This document shows positions 1 to 8,767 of a stretch of DNA of 64,000 nucleotides, piece by piece (the stretch's first letter is position 1; every line of letters starts with the position of its first letter). The notes beneath the pieces were generated by a model that saw only the letters and a program-made list of their open reading frames with translations, did not search any database and was not told the origin of the DNA. The translations under genes were made by a program, and so were the position numbers. Origin of the DNA: Corynebacterium sp. HMSC074A01 (lineage in GTDB: Bacteria > Actinomycetota > Actinomycetes > Mycobacteriales > Mycobacteriaceae); contig NZ_KV825630.1 in assembly GCF_001831515.1 (NCBI RefSeq), forward strand, positions 226,804 through 290,803, given 5' to 3'.

Positions 1-1820
1 CAAACGAGACACCAGGGCTGGACGAGGCCACGCTTGCGCGCCTGCGCACACCGACGGGTGCGGGCAACGAGTTCAAGGTCTCGCAGCTGTTCCGCGCGGT
101 GCGCGGGCTGATCGCGGCGACGGTCGTACTGCTGGTCATCGGGGTGCTGGCGGACCTGGCCTTCCCGACGCTGATCCGCGCGGCGATCGATCGAGGCATC
201 GCCCCAGCGAATACGCAGGCGCTCTTCACCATCGCCGCGGCCGCTTTCGGCGTGGTCTTGGTGACGTGGGGCGCGAACGTGTGGCTGACGGTGCTGTCGG
301 CGCGCAGCGGCGAGCGCCTGCTCTACGGGCTGCGGCTGCGCTCGTACGCGCACCTGCAGCAGCTGGGCTTAAGCTACTTCGAGCGGCACCTGTCGGGGCG
401 CATCATCACACGCCTGACTACCGACATCGATACCCTCTCCAGCTTCCTGCAAACGGGCCTGGCCCAGGCGATCGTGGCAGTCGGCAGCCTGGTGGGTGTC
501 TCCGCGATGCTTCTGGCCACCGACGGACAGCTCACACTCGTCGCGCTAAGCGCCGTGCCGGTGATTGTTGCGGCCACACTTGTCTTCCGCCACTATTCGC
601 GCCGCTTCTTCCGCGCCGCGCGCACGCAGATCTCCGCAGTCAACGGCGAGTTCGCCGAGCTCATCGGCGGCATCCGCGTCACCCAAATGTACAACGCCGA
701 GCCCCGCGCGGAGGACGCCTTTGCCCGCGCCTCTCTGCACTACCGGCGGCTGCGCATGCGCTCGGTCGCGCTGCTCGCCGCCTACTTCCCCGGCATGCAG
801 GCGATTTCGCAGATCATGACGGCCGCCGTCGTCGGCGTCGGCGCGCAGCGCGTGGCCGAAGGCGAGCTCTCCGTCGGCGTGCTCGTCGCCTTCACCATGT
901 ACCTCGGCCAGCTTTACGGGCCGATTCAGCAGCTGGGCCAGATCTTCGACTCCTGGCAGCAGGCTACCGTGAGCTTCGAGCGGATCACGCAGCTTCTCGA
1001 CGAGCGCACCACCGTCCCCGACCACGGCACCAACCCGACCGCCGCCGAGGCCGCCCGCGGCGTGCTGGCGCTGGATGGGGTGGACTTTGGATACGGGGGC
1101 GTCGACAAGCATGGGGCTCCGCACCTCGTCATCGAGGACATGGGCTTGCGCGTCCAGCCCGGCGAGACGATCGCCCTGGTAGGCCCGACGGGCGCGGGCA
1201 AATCCACCGTGGTCAAGCTTTTGGCCCGCTTCTACGACCCGACTCACGGCCGCATCACCGCAAGCGGCACCGATATCAGCGATTTCCCGCTGCCCGCGTG
1301 GCGGCGGGCGCTCGCCCAGGTGCCGCAGGAGTCCTACCTCTTCCCCGGCACCGTTGCCGATAACATCGCCTACGGCTGGGACATCGGCGACGCAGTGCGC
1401 GGGCGCGAGGCCGAAATTGAGGACGCGGTGCGCAGGCTCGGTGCGCTCGATGTCATCGCGGCGATCCCCGGCGGCTTCAACGCGCCCGTAGGCGAGCGCG
1501 GCCGGGGCTTAAGCTCGGGTCAGCGCCAAATCATCGCACTCGCGCGCGCGGAAATGCTGCGACCGGACGTCGTGCTTCTCGACGAAGCCACCGCCACCCT
1601 CGATCCCGCCACCGAACACGCGGTGCTCAACGCCGCCGACCGCGCGACGGCCGGGCGCACCTCAATTATCGTGGCGCACCGGCTGCTGACCGCGAAACGA
1701 GCCGACCGAATCATCGTGATTGATGGAGGACGTATCATAGAGAGCGGGACACACGAAGCCCTCGTGAACTCGGCAGGAAAGTACGCCCAAATGTGGGCAA
1801 TTAACCGAGATCGGGGGTAG
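1..1820 (+). CDS. ABC exporter, fused membrane/ATPase half-transporter (5' partial)
   Basis: Half-size ABC exporter: an N-terminal six-helix transmembrane domain (about the first 300 visible residues) followed by an ATPase domain. Visible ATPase motifs are Walker A (GPTGAGKST), the signature LSSGQ, Walker B (VVLLDEAT) and a following H-loop (IVAHRL). The reading frame is open from base 3 to the window edge, upstream of the first GTG at 99, so the true start lies outside the window and the protein is longer than the 573 aa counted from 99. Such exporters work as dimers, and a partner gene is likely just upstream. Substrate (drug, lipid or peptide) cannot be told from sequence. It runs in the same direction as odhA with about 115 bases between them. 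Confidence 0.9.
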   Translation, partial: NETPGLDEATLARLRTPTGAGNEFKVSQLFRAVRGLIAATVVLLVIGVLADLAFPTLIRAAIDRGIAPANTQALFTIAAAAFGVVLVTWGANVWLTVLSARSGERLLYGLRLRSYAHLQQLGLSYFERHLSGRIITRLTTDIDTLSSFLQTGLAQAIVAVGSLVGVSAMLLATDGQLTLVALSAVPVIVAATLVFRHYSRRFFRAARTQISAVNGEFAELIGGIRVTQMYNAEPRAEDAFARASLHYRRLRMRSVALLAAYFPGMQAISQIMTAAVVGVGAQRVAEGELSVGVLVAFTMYLGQLYGPIQQLGQIFDSWQQATVSFERITQLLDERTTVPDHGTNPTAAEAARGVLALDGVDFGYGGVDKHGAPHLVIEDMGLRVQPGETIALVGPTGAGKSTVVKLLARFYDPTHGRITASGTDISDFPLPAWRRALAQVPQESYLFPGTVADNIAYGWDIGDAVRGREAEIEDAVRRLGALDVIAAIPGGFNAPVGERGRGLSSGQRQIIALARAEMLRPDVVLLDEATATLDPATEHAVLNAADRATAGRTSIIVAHRLLTAKRADRIIVIDGGRIIESGTHEALVNSAGKYAQMWAINRDRG

Positions 1821-1936
1821 GCAACAATGGTGTCGTGGAAGAATGCAGTAGAGATTTTAACGCTCTACTGACCAAGAGAATTACAGTCTAGAAAACACTC
1901 GAGATCGTACCCGACAGAAAGAGGCGAGGACCTGCC

Positions 1937-4900
1937 GTGAGCAGCGATAACACGTTCGGCCAGAATGATTGGCTGGTTGACGAGATGTTCCAGCAGTACC
2001 AGGAGGACCCAAATTCCGTAGACGCGGAGTGGCGCAAGTTCTTTAAAGCCAAGGGCGGCCCCAGTTCTGCAAACAACGCGAAGCGCGGCGCAGGCAAGGC
2101 CAACACGGCCTCCGCGCCGAAGACCGACGCGAAGGTCGCTGCCACCACTGGCGCCCCAAGCCAGGATGGCCGCGAGACCCAGGTCGACAGCGCCGCCAAG
2201 AAGGCGAAGGCCACCTCCAACAAGCAGACTTCCGCGCTGCCCAAGCCGAAGAAGTCGCCGCTTGATGGCATCAACGACGTGAAGGTGGAGCCGGGCTATC
2301 ACCTGCTCAAGGGCGCGTTCAAGGCGATTGCCAAGAACATGAACGAGTCCCTTGAGGTTCCCACCGCCACGACCGTGCGCGATATGCCGGTCAAACTGAT
2401 GTTTGAGAACCGCTCGCTGATCAACGATCACCTCAAGCGCACCCGCGGCGGCAAGATCTCCTTTACCCACATCATCGGCTACGCGATTGTCCAGGCCACC
2501 AAGCTGCACCCGGCCATGAACGAGAACTACAAGGAGGACGAGAAGAAGTCCTTCGCAGTGCAGCCGGAGCACATCAACCTCGGCCTGGCCATCGACCTGC
2601 CGAGCAAGGACGGCTCCCGCTCGCTGGTCGTCGCCGCGATCAAGGAAACCGAGAAGCTCGCCTTCGACGAGTTCATTGACGCCTACGAGGACATTGTTCG
2701 CCGCGCCCGCGACGGCAAGCTGACCATGGACGACTTCTCCGGCGTGACCATTCAGCTGACCAACCCGGGCGGCATCGGTACCCGTCACTCCATCCCGCGC
2801 CTGACCAAGGGCCAGGGCACCATCGTCGGCGTCGGCGCCATGGACTACCCGGCCGAGTTCGCCGGGGCATCCGAGGACCGTCTCGCGGAGCTCGGCGTGG
2901 GCAAGCTGGTCACCCTGACCTCCACCTACGACCACCGCGTCATCCAGGGCGCGGAGTCCGGCGAGTTCCTGCGCGACATCTCCCAGCTGCTTATCGACGA
3001 CAAGTTCTGGGACGAGATCTTCACCGCCCTCAACATCCCCTACTCCCCGATGCGCTGGGCACAGGATCTGCCGAACTCTGGTGTCAACAAGGACACCCGC
3101 GTCATGCAGCTCATCCAGGCCTACCGCTCCCGCGGCCACCTCATCGCCGATACCAACCCACTGCGCTGGCACCAGCCAGGCCTGCCGGTGCCGGACTCGC
3201 GCGACCTGCTGCTCGAGTCCCACGGCCTGACCATCTGGGACCTGGACCGCACCTTCCACGTCGGCGGCTTCGGCGGCAAGGAGACCATGACCCTGCGTGA
3301 GGTCATGTCGCGCCTGCGCGCCGCCTACACCCTGCACGTCGGTGCCGAGTTCACCCACGTGATGGACCGCGACGAGCGCGAGTGGCTGCGCGACCGCCTC
3401 GAGATCGGCATGCCGAAGCCGACCAGCGCGGAGCAGAAGTACATCCTGCAGAAGCTCAACGCCGCCGAGGCCTTCGAGAACTTCCTGCAGACCAAGTACC
3501 TGGGCCAGAAGCGCTTCTCGCTCGAGGGTGCAGAGACCCTCATCCCGCTGATGGACGCCGTGATCGACACCGCCGCAGGCCAGGGCCTCGACGAGGTCGT
3601 CATCGGCATGCCGCACCGCGGCCGCCTGAACGTCCTGTTCAACATCGTTGGCAAGCCGGTTGCCACCATCTTCAACGAGTTTGAGGGCAACATGCGTGCA
3701 GCCCAGCAGGGCGGCTCCGGCGACGTGAAGTACCACCTCGGCTTCGAGGGCCAGCACATTCAGATGTTCGGCGACGGCGAGATCAAGGTCTCCCTGGCCG
3801 CCAACCCGTCCCACCTCGAGGCCGTCGACCCGGTCCTGGTGGGCATGGCGCGCGCCAAGGCCGACCTGCTCAAGGAAGCCGGTATCCGCGAGGACAACCC
3901 GGTTGTCCCGATCATGCTGCACGGCGACGCCTCCTTTGCGGGCCTCGGCGTGGTCCAGGAGACCCTGAACCTGTCTCGCCTGCCGGGCTACTCCGTCGGC
4001 GGCACCGTCCACATCGTGGTAAACAACCAGATCGGCTTCACCACCACCCCGGATTCCGGCCGTTCCTCCTTCTACGCCACCGACCTGGCTAAGGGCTTCG
4101 ACTGCCCGGTCTTCCACGTCAACGGCGACGATCCGGAGGCAGCTGCATGGGTGGCCCAGCTGGCCACCGAGTACCGCCGCGAGTTTGGCAAGGACGTCTT
4201 CATCGACCTGATCTGCTACCGCCTGCGCGGCCACAACGAGGCCGACGACCCGACGGTGACCCAGCCAGTGATGTATGACCGCATCCACAACCACGACTCG
4301 GTGCGTACCCGCTACACCAAGGACCTCATCGGCCGTGGCGACATCACCGCTGAGGACGCAGAGAAGGCCGCACAGGACTTCCACGACCAGCTGGACTCCG
4401 TGTTCACCGACGTGAAGGAGAACAAGGGCCAGCCGAGCGAGCAGACCGGTATCACCGACTCGCAGGAGCTCACCCGCGGCTTGGACACCTCGATCAGCGA
4501 GGACACCTTCAAGCGTCTCGCCGAGGCCTTCGTGGACCTGCCGGAGGACTTCACCGCGAACAAGCGTCTGAAGTCTGTGATGAAGAAGCGCGGCGGCTCC
4601 TTTGCCGACGGCGACATCGACTGGGGTTGGGGCGAGCTGCTCGCCTTCGGTTCCCTAGCCGAGGAGGGCAAGTTCGTCCGCCTCGCCGGCGAGGACTCCC
4701 AGCGCGGTACTTTCACCCAGCGCCACGCGGTCCTGTACAACCCGGAGAACGGCGAAGCCTTCAACCCGCTTGATCACAACGCGATCGAGGCCGGAAACGG
4801 CGGCCGCTTCGAGGTCTACAACTCCGCGCTCACCGAGTTCGCGGGCATGGGCTTCGAGTACGGCTACACCCTGGGTAACAAGGACGCCATGGTGGCCTGG

Positions 4901-5680
4901 GAAGCGCAGTTCGGCGACTTTGCCAACGGTGCGCAGACCATCATCGACGAGTACGTCTCCTCCGGCGAGACCAAGTGGGGCGAGCTGTCCTCGCTGACGC
5001 TGCTGCTCCCCCACGGCTACGAGGGCCAGGGCCCGGACCACTCCTCGGCACGCATCGAGCGTTACCTGCAGCTTGTCGCCGAGGGCTCCATGACCATCGC
5101 CCAGCCGTCGACCCCGGCTAACCACTTCCACCTCCTGCGCCGCCAGGCGCTCGGTGAGATGAAGCGCCCGCTGGTGGTCTTCAGCCCGAAGTCCATGCTG
5201 CGTAACAAGGCGGCAGTCTCCCAGCCGTCCGACTTCATCGAGGTGGACCGCTTCCAGTCCGTCATCGACGACCCGAACTTCGTCGAGCGCGGCAACAAGA
5301 AGATCGCGGACACGGACAAGGTCACCACGATCATGCTCTGCTCCGGCAAGATCTACTGGGAGTTGGAGAAGAAGCGCGAGAAGGACGGCCGCGACGACGT
5401 CGCGATCATCCGCATCGAGATGCTCCACCCGATCCCGTTCAACCGCCTGCGCGACGCGTTTGCCAACTACCCGAACGCGAAGGAGATCCGCTGGGTGCAG
5501 GACGAGCCGGCCAACCAGGGTGCATGGCCGTTCTACAACGAGCACCTGCGCAACCTGATCCCGGACATGCCGGAAATGGTCCGCGTCTCCCGCCGCTCCC
5601 AGTCCACCACCGCAACCGGTGTGGCGAAGGTGCACCAGCAGGAGGAGAAGGCACTGCTCGAGGAGGCCTTCAAGAAGTAG
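1937..5680 (+). CDS. odhA: 2-oxoglutarate dehydrogenase OdhA (E1 fused to succinyltransferase domain)
   Basis: TCA-cycle enzyme that decarboxylates 2-oxoglutarate (E1o) and carries a fused E2-type acyltransferase domain, as in Corynebacterium OdhA and mycobacterial Kgd. The 1247 aa order is: a short N-terminal segment (NDWLVDEMFQQY), an Ala/Lys-rich linker (about 35-110), the acyltransferase domain (about 115-345) with the DHRVIQGAESG active-site motif, then the thiamine-diphosphate E1 domain with GMPHRGRLNVL and GHNEADDP. In this family the complex borrows E3 and lipoyl E2 from pyruvate dehydrogenase, and unphosphorylated OdhI inhibits it (family knowledge). The GTG start follows GAGGA at a good distance. 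The gene ends at a strong terminator, so it appears monocistronic. Confidence 0.97.
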   Translation: MSSDNTFGQNDWLVDEMFQQYQEDPNSVDAEWRKFFKAKGGPSSANNAKRGAGKANTASAPKTDAKVAATTGAPSQDGRETQVDSAAKKAKATSNKQTSALPKPKKSPLDGINDVKVEPGYHLLKGAFKAIAKNMNESLEVPTATTVRDMPVKLMFENRSLINDHLKRTRGGKISFTHIIGYAIVQATKLHPAMNENYKEDEKKSFAVQPEHINLGLAIDLPSKDGSRSLVVAAIKETEKLAFDEFIDAYEDIVRRARDGKLTMDDFSGVTIQLTNPGGIGTRHSIPRLTKGQGTIVGVGAMDYPAEFAGASEDRLAELGVGKLVTLTSTYDHRVIQGAESGEFLRDISQLLIDDKFWDEIFTALNIPYSPMRWAQDLPNSGVNKDTRVMQLIQAYRSRGHLIADTNPLRWHQPGLPVPDSRDLLLESHGLTIWDLDRTFHVGGFGGKETMTLREVMSRLRAAYTLHVGAEFTHVMDRDEREWLRDRLEIGMPKPTSAEQKYILQKLNAAEAFENFLQTKYLGQKRFSLEGAETLIPLMDAVIDTAAGQGLDEVVIGMPHRGRLNVLFNIVGKPVATIFNEFEGNMRAAQQGGSGDVKYHLGFEGQHIQMFGDGEIKVSLAANPSHLEAVDPVLVGMARAKADLLKEAGIREDNPVVPIMLHGDASFAGLGVVQETLNLSRLPGYSVGGTVHIVVNNQIGFTTTPDSGRSSFYATDLAKGFDCPVFHVNGDDPEAAAWVAQLATEYRREFGKDVFIDLICYRLRGHNEADDPTVTQPVMYDRIHNHDSVRTRYTKDLIGRGDITAEDAEKAAQDFHDQLDSVFTDVKENKGQPSEQTGITDSQELTRGLDTSISEDTFKRLAEAFVDLPEDFTANKRLKSVMKKRGGSFADGDIDWGWGELLAFGSLAEEGKFVRLAGEDSQRGTFTQRHAVLYNPENGEAFNPLDHNAIEAGNGGRFEVYNSALTEFAGMGFEYGYTLGNKDAMVAWEAQFGDFANGAQTIIDEYVSSGETKWGELSSLTLLLPHGYEGQGPDHSSARIERYLQLVAEGSMTIAQPSTPANHFHLLRRQALGEMKRPLVVFSPKSMLRNKAAVSQPSDFIEVDRFQSVIDDPNFVERGNKKIADTDKVTTIMLCSGKIYWELEKKREKDGRDDVAIIRIEMLHPIPFNRLRDAFANYPNAKEIRWVQDEPANQGAWPFYNEHLRNLIPDMPEMVRVSRRSQSTTATGVAKVHQQEEKALLEEAFKK

Positions 5681-5706
5681 GCCCGTGCTTCGCGCACACG
5701 CCAAAA

Positions 5707-5745
5707 GACCGGCCCCGGGGATTATCCCCGGGGCCGGTCCCCTTT
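5707..5745 (+). terminator. Rho-independent terminator of odhA
   Basis: A perfect 14-bp stem (gaccggccccgggg, 5707-5720) with a 5-base loop (attat) and its complement at 5726-5739 is followed by a T-run (ccctttttc). It lies 26 bases after the odhA stop. Confidence 0.95.
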
Positions 5746-5757
5746 TTCGCTGTTGTT

Positions 5758-5790
5758 TAGATGGGCGGCTCCACCTTCGCCTTGACTTGG
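5758..5790 (-). other. Possible duplicated 3'-end remnant of the neighbouring lipoprotein gene
   Basis: Read on the minus strand, this stretch encodes ...VKAKVEPPI and a stop. The 3' end of the lipoprotein gene, 450 bases away, encodes ...DDAKAEPPV and a stop. The last 24 bases of the two agree at about 21 positions, including the stop. No start or longer homologous frame is visible upstream of it. It may be a relic of a duplication that bracketed the 69-bp repeats, or chance. Low confidence. Confidence 0.3.
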
Positions 5791-5883
5791 TTCAAATGAG
5801 TGCAGGGCTGGCGGGCCGGTTTTGGGGTCTTCTGTCTTCCGCGGCCGGGAACGGCTGACGGCTAGCGGCGAGGTACTCGCGAC

Positions 5884-6132
5884 GGCGCAGGTCCAAATGG
5901 AGCTAGCTCCGTTTAGGAAAACCGTCAGCCCGCGACCTGGGGTTTTACAGCCGGCGCAGGTCCAAATGGAGCTAGCTCCGTTTGGGAAAACCGTCAACCC
6001 GCGACCTGGGGATTTGCGGGCGGCGCAGGTCTAAATGGAGCTAGCTCCGTTTGGGAAAACCGTCAACCCGCGACCTGGGCTGTTGCAACCGGCGCAGCTC
6101 CAGATGGAGCTAGCTCCATTTAGGAAGACCAC
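5884..6132. repeat. Tandem 69-bp repeat, about 3.6 copies, each with a GGAGCTAGCTCC palindrome
   Basis: The gene-free stretch between the odhA terminator and the lipoprotein stop holds tandem units starting ggcgcag at 5884, 5953, 6022 and 6091, exactly 69 bases apart. Units 1-3 are near identical; unit 4 diverges after about 6129. Each contains a perfect 12-base palindrome GGAGCTAGCTCC (5899-5910, 5968-5979, 6037-6048, 6106-6117), flanked by aaat/gttt so that the dyad extends weakly outward. Because 69 is 23 codons, frames on both strands stay open through the array. There is no ribosome site or convincing start, so I treat it as non-coding. A function as protein-binding sites, a recombination by-product or a dispersed intergenic element cannot be decided here. 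Confidence 0.9.
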
Positions 6133-6204
6133 TCGTCCCAAATCCGTATTACGGTCCCCGGCGTAAATCCCATCAACGGGCGACCAGTCGGCAAACCAGT
6201 CAGG

Positions 6205-6951
6205 TTAGACGGGCGGCTCTGCCTTCGCGTCGTCCGTGCTTTGCGTCTGCGGATTATCCGGGTTGATGCTGGCGTACTCCATGAGCCACTCCCTGGTGAC
6301 GTCGCGCACAAGCTCGCCATTATCGACGCGCTCGGCCATCTCCTCGATGTCCTTGGTGGCCATCACGCGCGTAATAAAGTTCAAGCGCTTGATCTCCCGC
6401 CGGCTCAGCTTGCCTTCTTTGAACAGCGGGACGAAGTTCTGCGGCAGGCCGGCGGCCGCGGCCTCACTATCGGCGCACCCCTGGGCCGGTGAAGGGTCGA
6501 CCGTGCGGATGTCGTGCGGGAAGGTGGCCACCAGTGATGCGTAGACCTCGTCCGCCCGCTCGGCGTTCGGGGCCTGCGGTGCCTCTTGGTCGTCCGTGAT
6601 GTAGGTCTCGGCGGTAGCGCGGTCGAAGTCGTAGAGGAGCGTACCGGTGCAGCTGACCACGAGGTCAATGTCGTCCTCTCGCAGCGTGTCCATGGCGCTG
6701 CGCTGCGCAAAATTGGTGTTCGCCGCAATCCCGACCGGGCGCCCGTATGCTGCAAGCACCTGGTTGTAGATCTCGCCCACGACTAGTTGCTCCGAGTCCT
6801 CGGGGTTCACACCGATCGACAGGGTCTGCTGCCCGTCGTTTTGGAGCACGCCGAAGTTGGCAAAGGCCTCGCTGCCCGTGCAGCCTGTCAGGCTCAGCGC
6901 GCCCGATGCCGCCACCAGTATCGCCGTCGTTCGGCGCAGCGCATCACGCAT
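6205..6951 (-). CDS. Predicted lipoprotein, substrate-binding-protein-like
   Basis: 248 aa secreted lipoprotein: basic N-terminus (MRDALRR), hydrophobic core and lipobox LSLTGC with the acylated Cys at 24. The start is fixed by AGGAAGG about eight bases upstream; longer in-frame starts would bury the signal peptide. The body (IGVNPEDSEQLVVGEIYNQ...) resembles a degraded glycine-betaine/OpuAC-type periplasmic binding fold, suggested also by the VVGEIYNQVL helix and AANTNF pattern, but no transporter genes are adjacent. The C-terminus is acidic and Gln/Thr-rich. It ends next to the 69-bp repeat array. Function unknown; an orphan binding protein is an inference. Confidence 0.8.
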   Translation of the reverse strand: MRDALRRTTAILVAASGALSLTGCTGSEAFANFGVLQNDGQQTLSIGVNPEDSEQLVVGEIYNQVLAAYGRPVGIAANTNFAQRSAMDTLREDDIDLVVSCTGTLLYDFDRATAETYITDDQEAPQAPNAERADEVYASLVATFPHDIRTVDPSPAQGCADSEAAAAGLPQNFVPLFKEGKLSRREIKRLNFITRVMATKDIEEMAERVDNGELVRDVTREWLMEYASINPDNPQTQSTDDAKAEPPV

Positions 6952-6988
6952 CGCAGCGCACCTTCCTTTCCACGTGTATGTACCTAGC

Positions 6989-7513
6989 TTAGTGCTCGCC
7001 CTGCTCCGGCTGGGCCTGCGGCTGCCCACTCTGCCGGCTCATCGACGCGATCATGTCACGCGCCCGCATCGCCACGTCCTGCTCGGCGAGCACGTCGTAG
7101 TGGCCCGCCACGATGTTGGTGGCCGAGGAGAAGTCGCGCTTGCCGCCGGTGAACCCATAGGCCACCGCAGCGGAGATCACGCCGAAGACCGCACCGATGA
7201 ACAGCGACATCATCAGGATCGACCAGAGCGCGTCCCCGGGAGAAAACACGCCAACCAGCAAGCCAATAAACAGGCCGAACCACATCCCGGACAGCGCACC
7301 GCCACCCAACACCCGCGGCCAGGTGAGCCTGCCGGTGATCTTTTCCACCTGCATCAGGTCGACGCCGACGATGGTGAGCTTTTCCACGGGGAATTCCGCG
7401 TCCGAGAGCGCGTCGACTGCGCCTTGGGCCTCGGCGTAGGTGCGGAAGCTGCCGACCGGCCAGCCGGTCGGGATCTCGCGGGACTGCAGCTGGCGGGGGT
7501 TCGGGGTAGCCAT
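6989..7513 (-). CDS. General stress protein 17M-like membrane protein
   Basis: 174 aa. The N-terminal half (GSFRTYAEAQGAVDAL, then FPVEKLTIVGVDL) matches the GSP17M/YflT-type alpha-beta domain. It is followed by a glycine-rich pair of hydrophobic segments (about 70-90 and 98-122) that should lie in the membrane, and a polar Gln/Pro-rich tail. In this family the domain is linked to stress response, but the biochemical role is unknown. The stop lies 37 bases before the lipoprotein start, so the two may be co-transcribed. A TACAAT box on the minus strand (7553-7558) could be the -10 element, giving a leader of roughly 35 bases. Confidence 0.8.
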   Translation of the reverse strand: MATPNPRQLQSREIPTGWPVGSFRTYAEAQGAVDALSDAEFPVEKLTIVGVDLMQVEKITGRLTWPRVLGGGALSGMWFGLFIGLLVGVFSPGDALWSILMMSLFIGAVFGVISAAVAYGFTGGKRDFSSATNIVAGHYDVLAEQDVAMRARDMIASMSRQSGQPQAQPEQGEH

Positions 7514-7563
7514 GCGTGGTGCTCACTTTCTACGGGTCTCTGCAAAACCACCATTGTACTTCG

Positions 7564-7585
7564 CGCGCCCCGACAGCGGGGCGCG
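7564..7585. other. GC-rich stem-loop between divergent genes
   Basis: A perfect 9-bp inverted repeat (cgcgccccg ... cggggcgcg) with a 4-base loop sits between the GSP17M-like gene and mrp, just upstream of the mrp -10 box. There is no T-run on either side, so it is not an ordinary terminator; it may be an operator or have no role. Confidence 0.45.
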
Positions 7586-7610
7586 GTGGGCTGAGGCCGA
7601 CGCACCACCC

Positions 7611-7616
7611 TATACT
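7611..7616 (+). promoter_or_regulatory. Probable -10 box of mrp
   Basis: TATACT lies nine bases before the mrp ATG, which implies a very short or absent 5' leader. No good -35 match is seen. Confidence 0.55.
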
Positions 7617-7625
7617 GGGGCTGTT

Positions 7626-8762
7626 ATGACTGCTTCTTCTCCCATTACAGAATCCGCGGTGTACGAGGCGCTCGCTCGCGTCGAGGACCCGGAAATTGGC
7701 AAACCGATCACCGAGCTCGGCATGGTCGAGTCCGTGGCTATCGACGGTGCCGATGTCGCCGTCGGCGTCTACCTCACCATCGCCGGCTGCCCCATGCGCG
7801 ACACCATCGAGTCCAACACGCGCGCCGTGCTCGAGGAACTCGACGGCGTGGGCAAGGTCGACGTCACGCTGCACACTATGAGCGATGAGCAGCGCCGCGA
7901 GCTCGCCCAGAAGCTGCGCGGCCAGCAAACCGGCCCGGAGATCCCGTTCGCGGACCCCAACTCGCGCACCCGCGTCTTCGCGGTCGCCTCGGGCAAGGGT
8001 GGCGTCGGTAAGAGCTCGATGACGGTCAACCTCGCCACCGCGCTCGCCGCGCAGGGGCTGTCCGTCGGCATTGTCGACGCCGACATTTACGGCCACTCCG
8101 TCCCCGGACTCATGGGCTCGCAGGACCAAGGACCGACCGTGGTGGATGAGATGATCATGCCGCCGATTGCGCACAACGTGCGCCACATCTCCGTCGGCCA
8201 GTTCGTCGAGGGCAACGCGCCGATCGTGTGGCGCGGCCCGATGCTCACCCGCGCCATCCAGCAATTCCTCGCCGACGTCTACTGGGGCGACCTGGACGTA
8301 CTGTTCATGGACCTGCCGCCGGGCACCGGCGACGTGGCGATCACCGTAGCGCAGCTGGTGCCCAACGCGGAGCTGCTCATCGTGACCACCCCGCAGGCCG
8401 CTGCCGCGGAGGTCGCCGAGCGCGCTGGCACCATCTCGCAGCAAACCAACCAGCCGATCGCGGGCGTGATTGAGAACATGTCGGGCATGGTCATGCCGGA
8501 CGGCTCTACCATGCACATCTTCGGCGAGGGCGGCGGTGCACACGTCGCCGAGCGCCTCACCGCGCTCACCGATGACGAGGTGCCGCTGCTCGGCTCCATC
8601 CCCCTGGACCCGAAGCTGCGAGAAAACGGCGACGAGGGCACCCCCGTCGTCCTCTCCCAGCCGGACTCCCCCGCCGCGCGCGCCATCGCCGATGTGGCGG
8701 CAAAACTCAAGGTGCGCCGCGACTCGCTCGCGGGCAAGAGCCTCAACCCGCAGGTAAAATAA
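7626..8762 (+). CDS. mrp: Mrp/ApbC-type P-loop iron-sulfur cluster carrier
   Basis: 378 aa. The N-terminal DUF59/MIP18-type domain (about 10-95; ARVEDPEIGKPI, then CPMRDTIE) is followed by an ATPase domain with the deviant Walker A SGKGGVGKSS and Walker B (VLFMDLPPGTGD). In this family the protein binds and transfers Fe-S clusters to apo-enzymes. One typical feature, the C-terminal CxxC used for cluster binding, is not visible here (the corresponding segment reads ENMSGM), as in some actinobacterial members. The ATG at 7626 is chosen because the family N-terminus starts here and a TATACT box precedes it; longer frames extend into intergenic DNA. Confidence 0.92.
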   Translation: MTASSPITESAVYEALARVEDPEIGKPITELGMVESVAIDGADVAVGVYLTIAGCPMRDTIESNTRAVLEELDGVGKVDVTLHTMSDEQRRELAQKLRGQQTGPEIPFADPNSRTRVFAVASGKGGVGKSSMTVNLATALAAQGLSVGIVDADIYGHSVPGLMGSQDQGPTVVDEMIMPPIAHNVRHISVGQFVEGNAPIVWRGPMLTRAIQQFLADVYWGDLDVLFMDLPPGTGDVAITVAQLVPNAELLIVTTPQAAAAEVAERAGTISQQTNQPIAGVIENMSGMVMPDGSTMHIFGEGGGAHVAERLTALTDDEVPLLGSIPLDPKLRENGDEGTPVVLSQPDSPAARAIADVAAKLKVRRDSLAGKSLNPQVK

Positions 8763-8767
8763 GCCCG

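Noticed and set aside
1865..4384. 839-codon open frame on the minus strand antisense to odhA
   Set aside because: It is a GC-rich shadow of odhA with low-complexity, Val/Leu/Asp-rich text and no recognisable domain or ribosome site.
5722..6034. Short ORFs on both strands through the 69-bp repeats as real proteins
   Set aside because: Open frames follow from a period that is a multiple of three; no ribosome site and no start with context was found.
5884..6132. Repeat array as CRISPR
   Set aside because: There are no unique spacers: whole 69-base units repeat head to tail, and no cas genes lie nearby.
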